Both the position numbers and the translations under genes were made by a program. This document shows positions 33,275-40,300 of a stretch of DNA of 41,969 nt, piece after piece. Every line of letters begins with the position of its first letter. Position 1 is the first letter of the stretch. Origin of the DNA: Bacteroidales bacterium (GTDB lineage Bacteria > Bacteroidota > Bacteroidia > Bacteroidales > CAIWKO01). The notes under the pieces were generated by a model that worked only from the letters and a program-made list of their open reading frames with translations, had not been told where the DNA came from and did not search any database. The DNA is taken from assembly GCA_023228145.1 (NCBI GenBank), contig JALOBU010000026.1, forward strand, positions 1-41,969, written 5' to 3'.

Positions 33275-33358
33275 AGGTTGGAAGGTTTGAAAGTTTGAAG
33301 GTTAGAAAGTTCGAAGGTTGGAAGGTTGGAAGGTTGGAAGGTTAGAAGGTTGGAAGGT
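33275..33358. repeat. Degenerate 8-bp tandem repeat (GGTTGGAA)
   Basis: About ten copies of GGTT[G/A]GAA with variants (AGTTTGAA, AGTTCGAA) fill the gap between hom and the four-helix-bundle gene. The period of 8 is not a codon multiple. It is a simple sequence repeat, with no CRISPR-like spacers. Confidence 0.85.
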
Positions 33359-33382
33359 TCCTGATAATTAATTGCTATAATA

Positions 33383-33772
33383 ATGTCAAAAATTAATAGA
33401 TTTGAAGATCTTGAGATATGGCAAAAAGCAAGATGTTTATGCCATGAAATATTCATTTTGTTGACTGAAACCGGACTCTGTAAAGATTATGCGTTAAAAG
33501 ACCAGTTGAATGGAAGTTCCGGTTCTGTAATGGACAACATCGCAGAAGGATTTGAAAGAGGAGGCAAGAAAGAATTTATTCAGTTTCTTTATATTTCTAA
33601 AGCCTCTGCAGGTGAAGCGAGATCACAGCTTTACCGAGTATTCGACAGAAAATATATAACTGAAGAAAAATTCAACGATTTATCCTCAAGCATTCTTGAG
33701 ATCAGCAAACAAATTTCAAAATTTATTGACTACCTAAAAAAAACCGAATATAAGGGGGATAAATTCAGGTAA
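33383..33772 (+). CDS. Four-helix-bundle protein (23S rRNA intervening-sequence type)
   Basis: The 129-residue protein has the bIVP/S23 family pattern: FEDLEIWQKARCLCHEIF in helix 1, LKDQLNGSSGSVMDNIAEGFERGGKKEFIQFLYISKASAGEARSQL in helices 2 and 3, and a last helix with ISKQISKFIDYL. Relatives occur inside 23S rRNA intervening sequences of spirochaetes and as free-standing chromosomal genes in Bacteroidota; the function is unknown. Here there is no rRNA nearby. It sits directly after a GGTTGGAA tandem repeat. Confidence 0.9.
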   Translation: MSKINRFEDLEIWQKARCLCHEIFILLTETGLCKDYALKDQLNGSSGSVMDNIAEGFERGGKKEFIQFLYISKASAGEARSQLYRVFDRKYITEEKFNDLSSSILEISKQISKFIDYLKKTEYKGDKFR

Positions 33773-33858
33773 CTCCAAACTCTAAATAATAAATGAATAT
33801 GCAACCATTAAGCCTCACAAATAACCTGTAACCTTAAACCTTTAATAAAAAATAAAAA

Positions 33859-35625
33859 ATGTCCTACACACACAAATATCTGAAAATAGATTTAACAACT
33901 CAAAAAATAGAATTTGGCCAAACAGAAAAAAAACTTATCGACCAGTACATTGGCGCTAAAGGAATGGGCTTTGCTTTGCTCAACCGGTTAAATCCGAGTC
34001 CTGCTCCGTTTGATCCTGAAAATCCTCTGATATTTATCAACGGACCCTTCACCGGAACAAAAATGCAAACCAGCGCCCGCACCACGCTTGTAACACGTTC
34101 GCCACTCACAGGATGTGCACAGGATTGCCATTGTGGCGGAAGCTTTGGCCCAAGATTAAAATTTGCCGGTTACGATTACATATACATCACGGGAAAAGCT
34201 GAAAAACCTGTTTATATTTATATCTATGAAGACAAAGTCAAAATCCTTGATGCCGCTGAATTGTGGGGTAAAGGAATTTTTTATACCAATGACGAACTAA
34301 AAAAACGCCATAGCGGTATTGACCCAAGAATAGCAGCCATAGGCCCTGCCGGAGAAAGCCTCTCGAAAATATCGTGTATCGGCATTGACAAGCACCGGCA
34401 GTTTGGGCGCGGCGGCGTGGGGGCTGTGATGGGTTCCAAAAACCTTAAAGCCATAGTGGTTGACGGCAACATCCCCATAAAATATTTCGACGAAGAAAAA
34501 TTCAAAGCCATTAATCTTGATGCAACGAAAAATATTTTAAACAACCCCAATGTCAAATTCCGCCGGCAAAAAGGCACTATGAAATGCATACGCAGTTGTC
34601 AGACCAACGAGATACTTCCTGTAAAAAACTGGCAGAAGGTACAATACGAAGAATTTGAAAAATTAAGCTCGGAAACCACCCGTGAAGAGCTCAACTGGGA
34701 GGATACAGGCTGCTACAATTGCTCTATACGCTGCTCCAAATGGGCACGCTGGGATGGCCACGAAATAGAAGGCCCGGAATATGAAACCACAGCTTTCCTT
34801 GGATCCTCATGTGAAATTTCTAATATCAAAGACATAGCTTTTGGCAATGAGATATGCAACGACCTTGGCCTCGACACCATCAGCGCCGGAGGAACTGTAG
34901 GATTTGCCATGGAATGTTATGAAAAAGGATTACTGGAAAACACTTTTGGGTTGCAGCTTGACTGGGGAAATGCCGAAGCCCAGCGTGAACTGTTGCATCA
35001 GATGTCGCACCGCAAAGGTCTGGGTAAAGTTTTTGCCGATGGCACCAGAGAAGCTGCGCTGAAAATTGGCAAGGGAAGCCTGGATTTTGCCATACAAATT
35101 TGTGGTATGGAGCTGTCGGGAATAAACCCTAAAGGTTCCTTAACCATGGGAGTTGCCATGGCTGTTGCTGACTTTGCAAGCCACACCCGCTTATGGATAG
35201 CAGAAACAGAGATGGGGCCGGATTTCAAAGTTGAAGATATCCTGCCTGCCGTTTTTGAAGGCATTGACACCGTGAATGTCCGCAACAGCATGGTAATTTG
35301 CGACTTTGTGCCTTTGAGCCTCGCAGTGCTTGCTGAAATTCTCAATGCAGCAACAGGAAGCAAGCACACGGCTGAAGATTTGCTTAAAATCGGCGCAAGA
35401 ATAAACCATTTATCCAGAGCCTACAACCTGCGCAACGGCCGTAGCGATGCCGACGACACTTTGCCCGAACGCTTTTTCAGCGAAGAAAGCCTGGCTGGGT
35501 TTATGAAAGGCAAAAAAATGGAAAAAGATTATTTTAAAACCATCATTCATGAATATTACAAAATGCGCAAATGGGACGCAAAAGGTGCTCCCACTGCCGA
35601 GGTACTTAAAGAGTTTGAAATATAG
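33859..35625 (+). CDS. Aldehyde:ferredoxin oxidoreductase family enzyme (W/Mo-pterin)
   Basis: The 588-residue protein shows the AOR layout. The N-terminal domain contains KGMGFALLNRL and GPFTGTKMQTSARTT. The tungstopterin-binding region contains GRGGVGAVMGSKNLKAI. The [4Fe-4S] ligands are C285-x2-C288-x3-C292 (GCYNCSIRC) plus a distal C481 (VICDFV). AOR enzymes oxidise aldehydes to carboxylic acids with ferredoxin, or run in reverse, and are oxygen-sensitive, which points to an anaerobe. The substrate cannot be told; a benzoyl-CoA-type or general aldehyde role is possible. No pterin synthesis gene or ferredoxin is adjacent. It is monocistronic. Confidence 0.92.
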   Translation: MSYTHKYLKIDLTTQKIEFGQTEKKLIDQYIGAKGMGFALLNRLNPSPAPFDPENPLIFINGPFTGTKMQTSARTTLVTRSPLTGCAQDCHCGGSFGPRLKFAGYDYIYITGKAEKPVYIYIYEDKVKILDAAELWGKGIFYTNDELKKRHSGIDPRIAAIGPAGESLSKISCIGIDKHRQFGRGGVGAVMGSKNLKAIVVDGNIPIKYFDEEKFKAINLDATKNILNNPNVKFRRQKGTMKCIRSCQTNEILPVKNWQKVQYEEFEKLSSETTREELNWEDTGCYNCSIRCSKWARWDGHEIEGPEYETTAFLGSSCEISNIKDIAFGNEICNDLGLDTISAGGTVGFAMECYEKGLLENTFGLQLDWGNAEAQRELLHQMSHRKGLGKVFADGTREAALKIGKGSLDFAIQICGMELSGINPKGSLTMGVAMAVADFASHTRLWIAETEMGPDFKVEDILPAVFEGIDTVNVRNSMVICDFVPLSLAVLAEILNAATGSKHTAEDLLKIGARINHLSRAYNLRNGRSDADDTLPERFFSEESLAGFMKGKKMEKDYFKTIIHEYYKMRKWDAKGAPTAEVLKEFEI

Positions 35626-35656
35626 CGTTATCCAAAACTAAATTGTTTTTTCGCAG

Positions 35657-35890
35657 TGTGAGACAATCGGAGATCTCAGTGTCTTGCTCAGTGTCCCTGT
35701 GGTTTAATAATCCTTTTTTACCTCAATGTACACAGTAAAAAAAGAGTTGCACAGACCATGACACAAGAAAGTCAAGAATTCAAAAATAAAACTTCTCTCA
35801 AAATATTTCATTGAGAAAACCAGCGTTCGCCGAGGCGGGTCAGCAGGATAAAAAATATGTTCCCGCAGATCTCGCAGATTACGCAGAAAG
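35657..35890. repeat. Intergenic dispersed repeats (CAGTGTC and CGCAGATTA types)
   Basis: The 359-bp gap between two convergent genes holds CTCAGTGTCTTGCTCAGTGTC near 35670-35700, and three 9-bp tandem units CGCAGATCT, CGCAGATTA, CGCAGAAAG at 35864-35890. A GCCGAGGCGGG patch lies near 35828-35838. These are typical non-coding repeats; the open frame over part of the gap is not a gene. Confidence 0.45.
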
Positions 35891-35984
35891 CAATCAATAT
35901 TCAATTTTGGTTATTCAACTGAAGGATGGGAATTGGAAAGTATCATTAGCAGACACATATTTCCTAAAGTGGATTTCCGTCAAT

Positions 35985-37463
35985 TTATTTATTTTGGTTT
36001 ATCCAGTAAACCACCACTTTGTAATACGAAACACTGAAAGTCCTGCTGGAATCCGAAACCTGATGAAGGTCAATGCCTTGATTTTTATAACAGTAATCTG
36101 CATCTTTTTCATCATGCTCGGTAAGGATTAAAGTGGGTTTGTATGTGTTTATAGGATCTTTCCAGTTGAAATATTTATCCCATACCGGAATGGTATATGC
36201 CTTACAATCCCACGTGGATGATGCCGCCCAGGCACCTAAGGCCATTTTGCCTTTTAAATCAAAACCAGCAAGATAACTGTTGATAGCCTCCAGTTGAAAA
36301 GACCTTCTTTTATACGCACCTCCGTCTTTCTTAAGGTTATACAACCCGATAATCAAAGCAGCAAACAGAAAAACATACTTTAACTTTTTAAAATATGCCA
36401 TAAGTTCAGCATATATTGAGGCAACAAAAACACCTGCGGCAACCAGGGTACTTGTCAGGTATTGATTTGGCAGATAAGTCATGGGGATTTTATGCAGTTC
36501 AATAACGAGCCATACAAACGCAAAAACGCTGATTTCAAAATGTCTGGCTTTATTTTTTTTGAAAACAAAAAATGCCAGAGCCACAACAAGCATCAGGTAG
36601 AAGTTCGCTACAAAGACTTTAAACGATCCAAGCCAGAGAATATGTTTATAGTTGAATTTTGCTACATTCCAGAATTCTATTAATCTGACAGGAAACCTTC
36701 CGCTTGTTTCACTCGACATCACGTACATGTAAAATTCTTTATTGGGAAGAAACCATGCTAAAAAATACAACAACGCAAAAAATGCCGAGAAAGCCATTGT
36801 CCAAAGAAATGCTGAATAGTCCTTCAGCAGGATTTTTTTTCTGTTCAGAGTACTGTTCAGCGAAATAAAAAACATACTTGCTGGCACAATGACCCCTGCG
36901 TACAAAAACTGAATTTTAGTGCTGTAACAGCAAAACATGGCAAACACAGAAAAGAAAATCAGCCATCTTTCTTTCTTTGCCGAACCTGCCTCCCTTGAAC
37001 GGAATAAAAAATATAAGCCTAACAAGATAAATGATGTACCCATCATTTCGGCCATGCTGTAATGTGTAAACTGAAAAACATGGAATTCAAGCAGCGCAAA
37101 AACCATCATAAAAAATCCAAAACAGCGGAGTTTTGAATGTATCAGAAATAAAAAGAGCACCAGGCATGAGAATAACAACACTATCAGGCGGCCGACAATC
37201 AGCTTTGTGCCAAAAATGCTGAAAAAAGGATATTGTATCACATTAAACAAAGGTCCCCTGACGAAAGTAGAGTTTTCTGTCATGCTGAAAGTGCCATGGT
37301 CAACATAATTTCTTATTTGTGATGAATAAAGCCCTTCGTCAGTCCAGGCATCACGCATATAAATCGTCGGGTCAACAAGCGTGTCGGGGTCGCATTTCAG
37401 AAAAGGAAAATGCAGAAAAAAATATAAAATAACTATAATTGCCGGCAGGTATTTTTTGAACAT
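35985..37463 (-). CDS. GT-C-type membrane glycosyltransferase, distant ArnT/PMT-like
   Basis: I choose the ATG at 37461-37463 (492 residues, MFKKYLPAIIVILYFFLHFP), since a TAAATTTG -7 box lies just upstream at 37480-37473, too close for the ATGs at 37469 and 37475. The protein has about ten membrane helices. Its first periplasmic loop contains an acidic pair of the GT-C type (RDAWTDEGLYSSQIRNYV), likely the catalytic metal/donor-binding site. A soluble C-terminal domain of about 95 residues follows. Donor and acceptor are unknown. It is convergent with the AOR gene and divergent from the arsenical operon. Confidence 0.75.
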   Translation of the reverse strand: MFKKYLPAIIVILYFFLHFPFLKCDPDTLVDPTIYMRDAWTDEGLYSSQIRNYVDHGTFSMTENSTFVRGPLFNVIQYPFFSIFGTKLIVGRLIVLLFSCLVLFLFLIHSKLRCFGFFMMVFALLEFHVFQFTHYSMAEMMGTSFILLGLYFLFRSREAGSAKKERWLIFFSVFAMFCCYSTKIQFLYAGVIVPASMFFISLNSTLNRKKILLKDYSAFLWTMAFSAFFALLYFLAWFLPNKEFYMYVMSSETSGRFPVRLIEFWNVAKFNYKHILWLGSFKVFVANFYLMLVVALAFFVFKKNKARHFEISVFAFVWLVIELHKIPMTYLPNQYLTSTLVAAGVFVASIYAELMAYFKKLKYVFLFAALIIGLYNLKKDGGAYKRRSFQLEAINSYLAGFDLKGKMALGAWAASSTWDCKAYTIPVWDKYFNWKDPINTYKPTLILTEHDEKDADYCYKNQGIDLHQVSDSSRTFSVSYYKVVVYWINQNK

Positions 37464-37472
37464 TTGCATTTG

Positions 37473-37480
37473 CAAATTTA
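37473..37480 (-). promoter_or_regulatory. -7 box (TAAATTTG) of the GT-C gene
   Basis: The minus strand reads TAAATTTG, fitting TAnnTTTG. It predicts initiation near 37466 and an almost leaderless transcript, which decides between three possible start codons. Confidence 0.4.
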
Positions 37481-37516
37481 TTGCATTTTAAAAAATCACT
37501 GAATTTTTAATTTTTT

Positions 37517-37547
37517 TTTGCTAATTAAAAATCATTTCGTAATTTTG
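37517..37547 (+). promoter_or_regulatory. Promoter of the arsenical-resistance-like operon
   Basis: TTTG (37517-37520), 19 bp, TAATTTTG (37540-37547) match the consensus exactly. The -7 box lies between the two half-sites of the palindrome at 37534-37553, so a bound repressor would block it. The leader to the ATG at 37578 is about 24 nt. Confidence 0.8.
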
Positions 37548-37553
37548 CGAAAT
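37534..37553. promoter_or_regulatory. Probable ArsR operator 1 (ATTTCG-N8-CGAAAT)
   Basis: A perfect 6+6 bp inverted repeat with an 8-bp centre covers the -7 box of the operon that encodes the ArsR protein. The same 6-bp arms and spacing occur at 40268-40287. Binding by this ArsR is inferred. Confidence 0.65.
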
Positions 37554-37577
37554 ATAAACATATAAAGTAAAATTACT

Positions 37578-37817
37578 ATGGATATAAAAGTTTTAGGCAC
37601 AGGTTGCCCGAATTGCAAAACTCTCGAAAAGTCGGTAAAAAATACTGTGGAGGAATTAAATCTTGATGCCACTGTGGAGAAAGTGGAAGACATAGTTCAG
37701 ATAATGAATTATGGCATCATGCGCACACCCGGGCTCGTGATAGACGGGAAAGTGATCCTGAGCGGCAGGATTCCGTCCACGAAAGAATTAAAGGAGATAT
37801 TCGAAAAATACAAGTAA
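37578..37817 (+). CDS. Thioredoxin-like small redox protein (CPNC; glutaredoxin-like, MTH895/TM0996 type)
   Basis: The 79-residue cytosolic protein has the redox motif C10-P-N-C13 at the end of strand 1 (KVLGTGCPNCKTL), the cis-Pro segment RTPGLVIDG and a C-terminal helix (STKELKEIF). It has the thioredoxin fold of the small redox-active disulfide proteins and could deliver electrons to the exported Cys proteins through the membrane partner in this operon, or reduce pentavalent arsenicals. It is the first gene of the unit; the ArsR gene starts 3 bp after its stop. Confidence 0.88.
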   Translation: MDIKVLGTGCPNCKTLEKSVKNTVEELNLDATVEKVEDIVQIMNYGIMRTPGLVIDGKVILSGRIPSTKELKEIFEKYK

Positions 37818-37820
37818 GCC

Positions 37821-38156
37821 ATGTCGCCCAAGCCAAAATTTACGGAGCAACACAAGCAGATTGCTCTTATTGCCAAGGCACTGAGTCATCCTGCACGTGT
37901 TTATATTCTTGAAAAACTCAACGGACTGAACACATGCTGCACTAGTGGCGAAATGATAGGAGACATTCCTATAGCCCGTTCCACACTTTCACAACATCTG
38001 AAAGAGCTGAAATATGCAGGTTTGATACAAGGTGAGATAGAGCCTCCTATAATAAAATATTGTATAAACACTAAAAAATGGGAAATTGCAAAATCGCTCA
38101 TGGAAGAATTTTTGAATAAAGGCAAAATAAATAACAAGAAAAAAATTGAACTATGA
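37821..38156 (+). CDS. ArsR-family metalloregulatory repressor
   Basis: The 111-residue protein has the ArsR/SmtB winged helix: KALSHPARVYILEKL, then TCCTSGEMIGDIPIARSTLSQHLKELKYAGLI (recognition helix) and the wing GEIEPPIIKYC. Cys pair C39-C40 lies near the position of the classical ArsR arsenic site, and C81 in the wing could be a third ligand; the canonical ELCVCDL motif is not present, so metalloid specificity is an inference. It likely binds the ATTTCG-N8-CGAAAT sites before this operon and before the second permease. The last codon overlaps the next start (ATGA), so it is tightly coupled. Confidence 0.88.
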   Translation: MSPKPKFTEQHKQIALIAKALSHPARVYILEKLNGLNTCCTSGEMIGDIPIARSTLSQHLKELKYAGLIQGEIEPPIIKYCINTKKWEIAKSLMEEFLNKGKINNKKKIEL

Positions 38157-38686
38157 AAAAATTAATAGTATTAAAATCATTGACACTTGTTTTAACAGTT
38201 ATGTTATTTTTAGGATGCAATCAAACGAACAAAAAAACAGACGACCAGTTGACAAGCGACACCATAGCAAAAGTTGAACAAAAAAGCATTGACTCGCTAC
38301 CGGTAACAGATACGACAGATAAAAAAGATGTTGTTGAACAAAAAAAAGATTTATCTAAAGTTTTGGTGTACAACTTTCATATCACGAACCGTTGTGTGTC
38401 CTGCATAGCCATAGAAAAAGCCACTACAAAAACACTGAATACTTACTTTTCTGCAGAACTTAAACAAGGCAGGATCAAACAATATATCTTAAATGTAGAT
38501 GAAGATGCAAATGCTAAGATCGCAGAGAAATACCAGGCATTTGGTTCAGGTTTATTTGTGACCAGAATCTATAAAGGGAAAGAAGCCACAACCGACATGA
38601 CAGGTGATGGCTTCAAATTTGCAAGGAACAAAGAAGAAAAATTTATTGAGATTTTAAAAAGCAAAATCACTGAATATTTAAAATAA
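38153..38686 (+). CDS. Lipoprotein with thioredoxin-fold CxxC domain (paralogue 1)
   Basis: The 177-residue protein has a lipoprotein signal (LFLG-C22) and a polar linker of about 45 residues. A domain then opens VYNFHITNRCVSCIAIEKAT with C81-V-S-C84. This block is shared with the next gene (YFHITNRCNTCYSIEK), so the two are paralogues; the third gene carries a related Cys cluster. They sit between an ArsR and a CcdA-like permease, matching the layout of arsEFG-type operons, in which thioredoxin-like ArsE/ArsF act with ArsG in efflux of aminobenzyl arsenicals. The match here is by architecture. It is probably on the outer face of the inner membrane. Confidence 0.75.
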   Translation: MKKLIVLKSLTLVLTVMLFLGCNQTNKKTDDQLTSDTIAKVEQKSIDSLPVTDTTDKKDVVEQKKDLSKVLVYNFHITNRCVSCIAIEKATTKTLNTYFSAELKQGRIKQYILNVDEDANAKIAEKYQAFGSGLFVTRIYKGKEATTDMTGDGFKFARNKEEKFIEILKSKITEYLK

Positions 38687-38692
38687 AGAACA

Positions 38693-39124
38693 ATGAAAAA
38701 GCTAACTTTTATATTAATTTTATTTTTTGTGTCGCTTCATGGATATGGTCAAAGCAGCGGCGATACTATCATTTCAAACAACCCACAGAATCTGAAAGTG
38801 AGGGTACTTTATTTTCATATCACAAATCGTTGTAATACTTGTTATTCAATAGAAAAATATGTAAAACAAACCATTGATACTAATTTTGCTGAGCAGTTGG
38901 AATTAGGAATTATTGACCTTTATGTACTCAACTGTGAGCAGGCTGAAAACAAAGAGTTGGTAAAAAAATATGATGCTTACGGCGCAACACTGGCTATAAC
39001 ATATTATATTAACGGCAAAGAAGATAAAACTGAGGACCTTTCAAACTGGGCATTTCAGAAGGTACATAAACCCGAAACCTTCATGGAAGAACTAAAATCA
39101 AAAATTAATGAATCAATAAAATAA
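38693..39124 (+). CDS. Periplasmic thioredoxin-fold CxxC protein (paralogue 2)
   Basis: The 143-residue protein has a signal peptide (to about GYGQ, residue 20) and one domain with RVLYFHITNRCNTCYSIEKY, the redox pair being C47-N-T-C50. The rest (LELGIIDLYVLNCEQAENKE, KYDAYGATLAITYYING) has the strand-helix order of a small thioredoxin fold with one extra Cys in LNC. It is similar in sequence to the preceding lipoprotein, so one gene arose by duplication. It starts 6 bp after the previous stop. Confidence 0.75.
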   Translation: MKKLTFILILFFVSLHGYGQSSGDTIISNNPQNLKVRVLYFHITNRCNTCYSIEKYVKQTIDTNFAEQLELGIIDLYVLNCEQAENKELVKKYDAYGATLAITYYINGKEDKTEDLSNWAFQKVHKPETFMEELKSKINESIK

Positions 39125-39128
39125 AAAA

Positions 39129-39533
39129 ATGAAAAGAACTGCATTATTTTTAGCATTAATCATCATTTCTGTATCTGCCCTTTTTGCACAAAGCACCAAA
39201 GGAAAAGCAGAAGTTTTGTATTTCAAAGCCAACCTTGCCTGTTGCAAAGCCAGGGCATGCAACGCACTGGAAGCTGACATCAAGGGTATCGTAGAAAAAA
39301 ACTATCCCACGGGAAATGTTGTTTTCAAAGAAGTAAAAATTGCCGATGAAAGCAATAAAGCCCTGATAGAAAAATATCAGGCCACCTCCCAGACGGTTAT
39401 TATTGTTAAGAAAAAGAAGAAAAAAGAAATCAGCATAAACGTGACAGATATTGTAAAAAGTTATTTGCTCGACCAAAAAAAAGAAAACCTTGAAAAAGAG
39501 CTTATTGCCAAGATAGACGGATTTATAAAATAA
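39129..39533 (+). CDS. Periplasmic Cys-cluster thioredoxin-fold protein (paralogue 3)
   Basis: The 134-residue protein has a signal peptide (cleavage near LFAQ, residue 21). The domain opens AEVLYFKANLACCKARACNALEAD, with C38-C39-x3-C43 in the place where its two neighbours have CxxC. A tri-cysteine cluster would suit binding of a trivalent arsenical or metal rather than simple disulfide exchange (inference). The remaining fold, with KYQATSQTVIIVKKKKKKE, resembles the others. It starts 4 bp after the previous stop and 4 bp separate it from the permease gene. Confidence 0.75.
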   Translation: MKRTALFLALIIISVSALFAQSTKGKAEVLYFKANLACCKARACNALEADIKGIVEKNYPTGNVVFKEVKIADESNKALIEKYQATSQTVIIVKKKKKKEISINVTDIVKSYLLDQKKENLEKELIAKIDGFIK

Positions 39534-39537
39534 TTTT

Positions 39538-40251
39538 ATGGATTTCTTACAAAACTGGCTTGATGGGACGAATGTTCCATTTTTATCTGCCTTTATACTG
39601 GGTATTATGACTGCCATAAGCCCATGCCCTCTTGCTACCAACATTACTGCTATTGGCTTTATAAGCAAAGACCTCGAAAATCGTAAAAAGATTTTTTTTA
39701 ACGGCCTCTGGTACACTCTGGGAAGAGCAATCACCTATACAACAATTGGTGTAATTTTATTTTTTGGTGCCAGTACTTTTCATATTGCCAAATTTTTGCA
39801 GTCGCACGGTGAAAAATTTTTAGGGCCTCTTTTGATACTAATCGGCATACTGATGCTCGACTTTATTAAGATAAAACTACCCGGCAGCGGAAAGTTGACA
39901 GAACGAATGGGGAAAAACAAGAAAAACAACTGGTGGAGTGCGCTATTGCTGGGAGTAGTCTTTGCGCTTGCATTCTGCCCATATAGTGGTGTGCTGTATT
40001 TTGGCATGTTGATCCCCATCACCATCAGTAGTCCTTCAGGCTTGTTTCTGCCATTAATTTTTGCTATTGCAACCGGTTTGCCGGTAATTATTGTGGCTTA
40101 TCTGCTGGCATTCAGCATTTCCAGTTTAGGAGGGTTTTACAATAAAGTAAAGATCTTCGAAAAGTGGTTCAGGCGGGTAATTGCTGTTGTCTTTATTATT
40201 GTGGGATTTTACTATGTATATATTTTTTACATACAAAAATTAATTTCATAA
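39538..40251 (+). CDS. CcdA/DsbD-like permease, ArsG-type
   Basis: The 237-residue protein has six hydrophobic segments. Two membrane Cys-Pro motifs occur at the CcdA positions: SPC30PLATN in the first helix and FC147PYSGVLYFG in the fourth. CcdA/DsbD proteins move electrons from cytosolic thioredoxin to periplasmic thiols; the related ArsG branch has been described as an aromatic arsenical efflux permease working with two thioredoxin-like partners. The preceding genes supply such partners here. Whether it carries electrons or an arsenical is unresolved. It is the last gene of the operon. Confidence 0.8.
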   Translation: MDFLQNWLDGTNVPFLSAFILGIMTAISPCPLATNITAIGFISKDLENRKKIFFNGLWYTLGRAITYTTIGVILFFGASTFHIAKFLQSHGEKFLGPLLILIGILMLDFIKIKLPGSGKLTERMGKNKKNNWWSALLLGVVFALAFCPYSGVLYFGMLIPITISSPSGLFLPLIFAIATGLPVIIVAYLLAFSISSLGGFYNKVKIFEKWFRRVIAVVFIIVGFYYVYIFYIQKLIS

Positions 40252-40267
40252 AATTTTTTATAAATTC

Positions 40268-40287
40268 ATTTCGCCTTTTTGCGAAAT
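40268..40287. promoter_or_regulatory. Probable ArsR operator 2 (ATTTCG-N8-CGAAAT)
   Basis: The same 6-bp arms and 8-bp spacing as at 37534-37553, 13 bp before the start of the second permease. The centre (CCTTTTTG) keeps TTTTG of the other site but not the TA of the -7 box, so the promoter itself is not clear. Confidence 0.65.
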
Positions 40288-40300
40288 ACAAAAACGTATT

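Noticed and set aside
33275..33358. Tandem repeat considered as a CRISPR array
   Set aside because: Units of 8 bp are contiguous, with no spacers and no repeat hairpin.
35811..36131. Plus-strand ORF of 106 codons
   Set aside because: It begins in repeat sequence and then runs antisense through the 3' end of the GT-C gene; no signal or domain.
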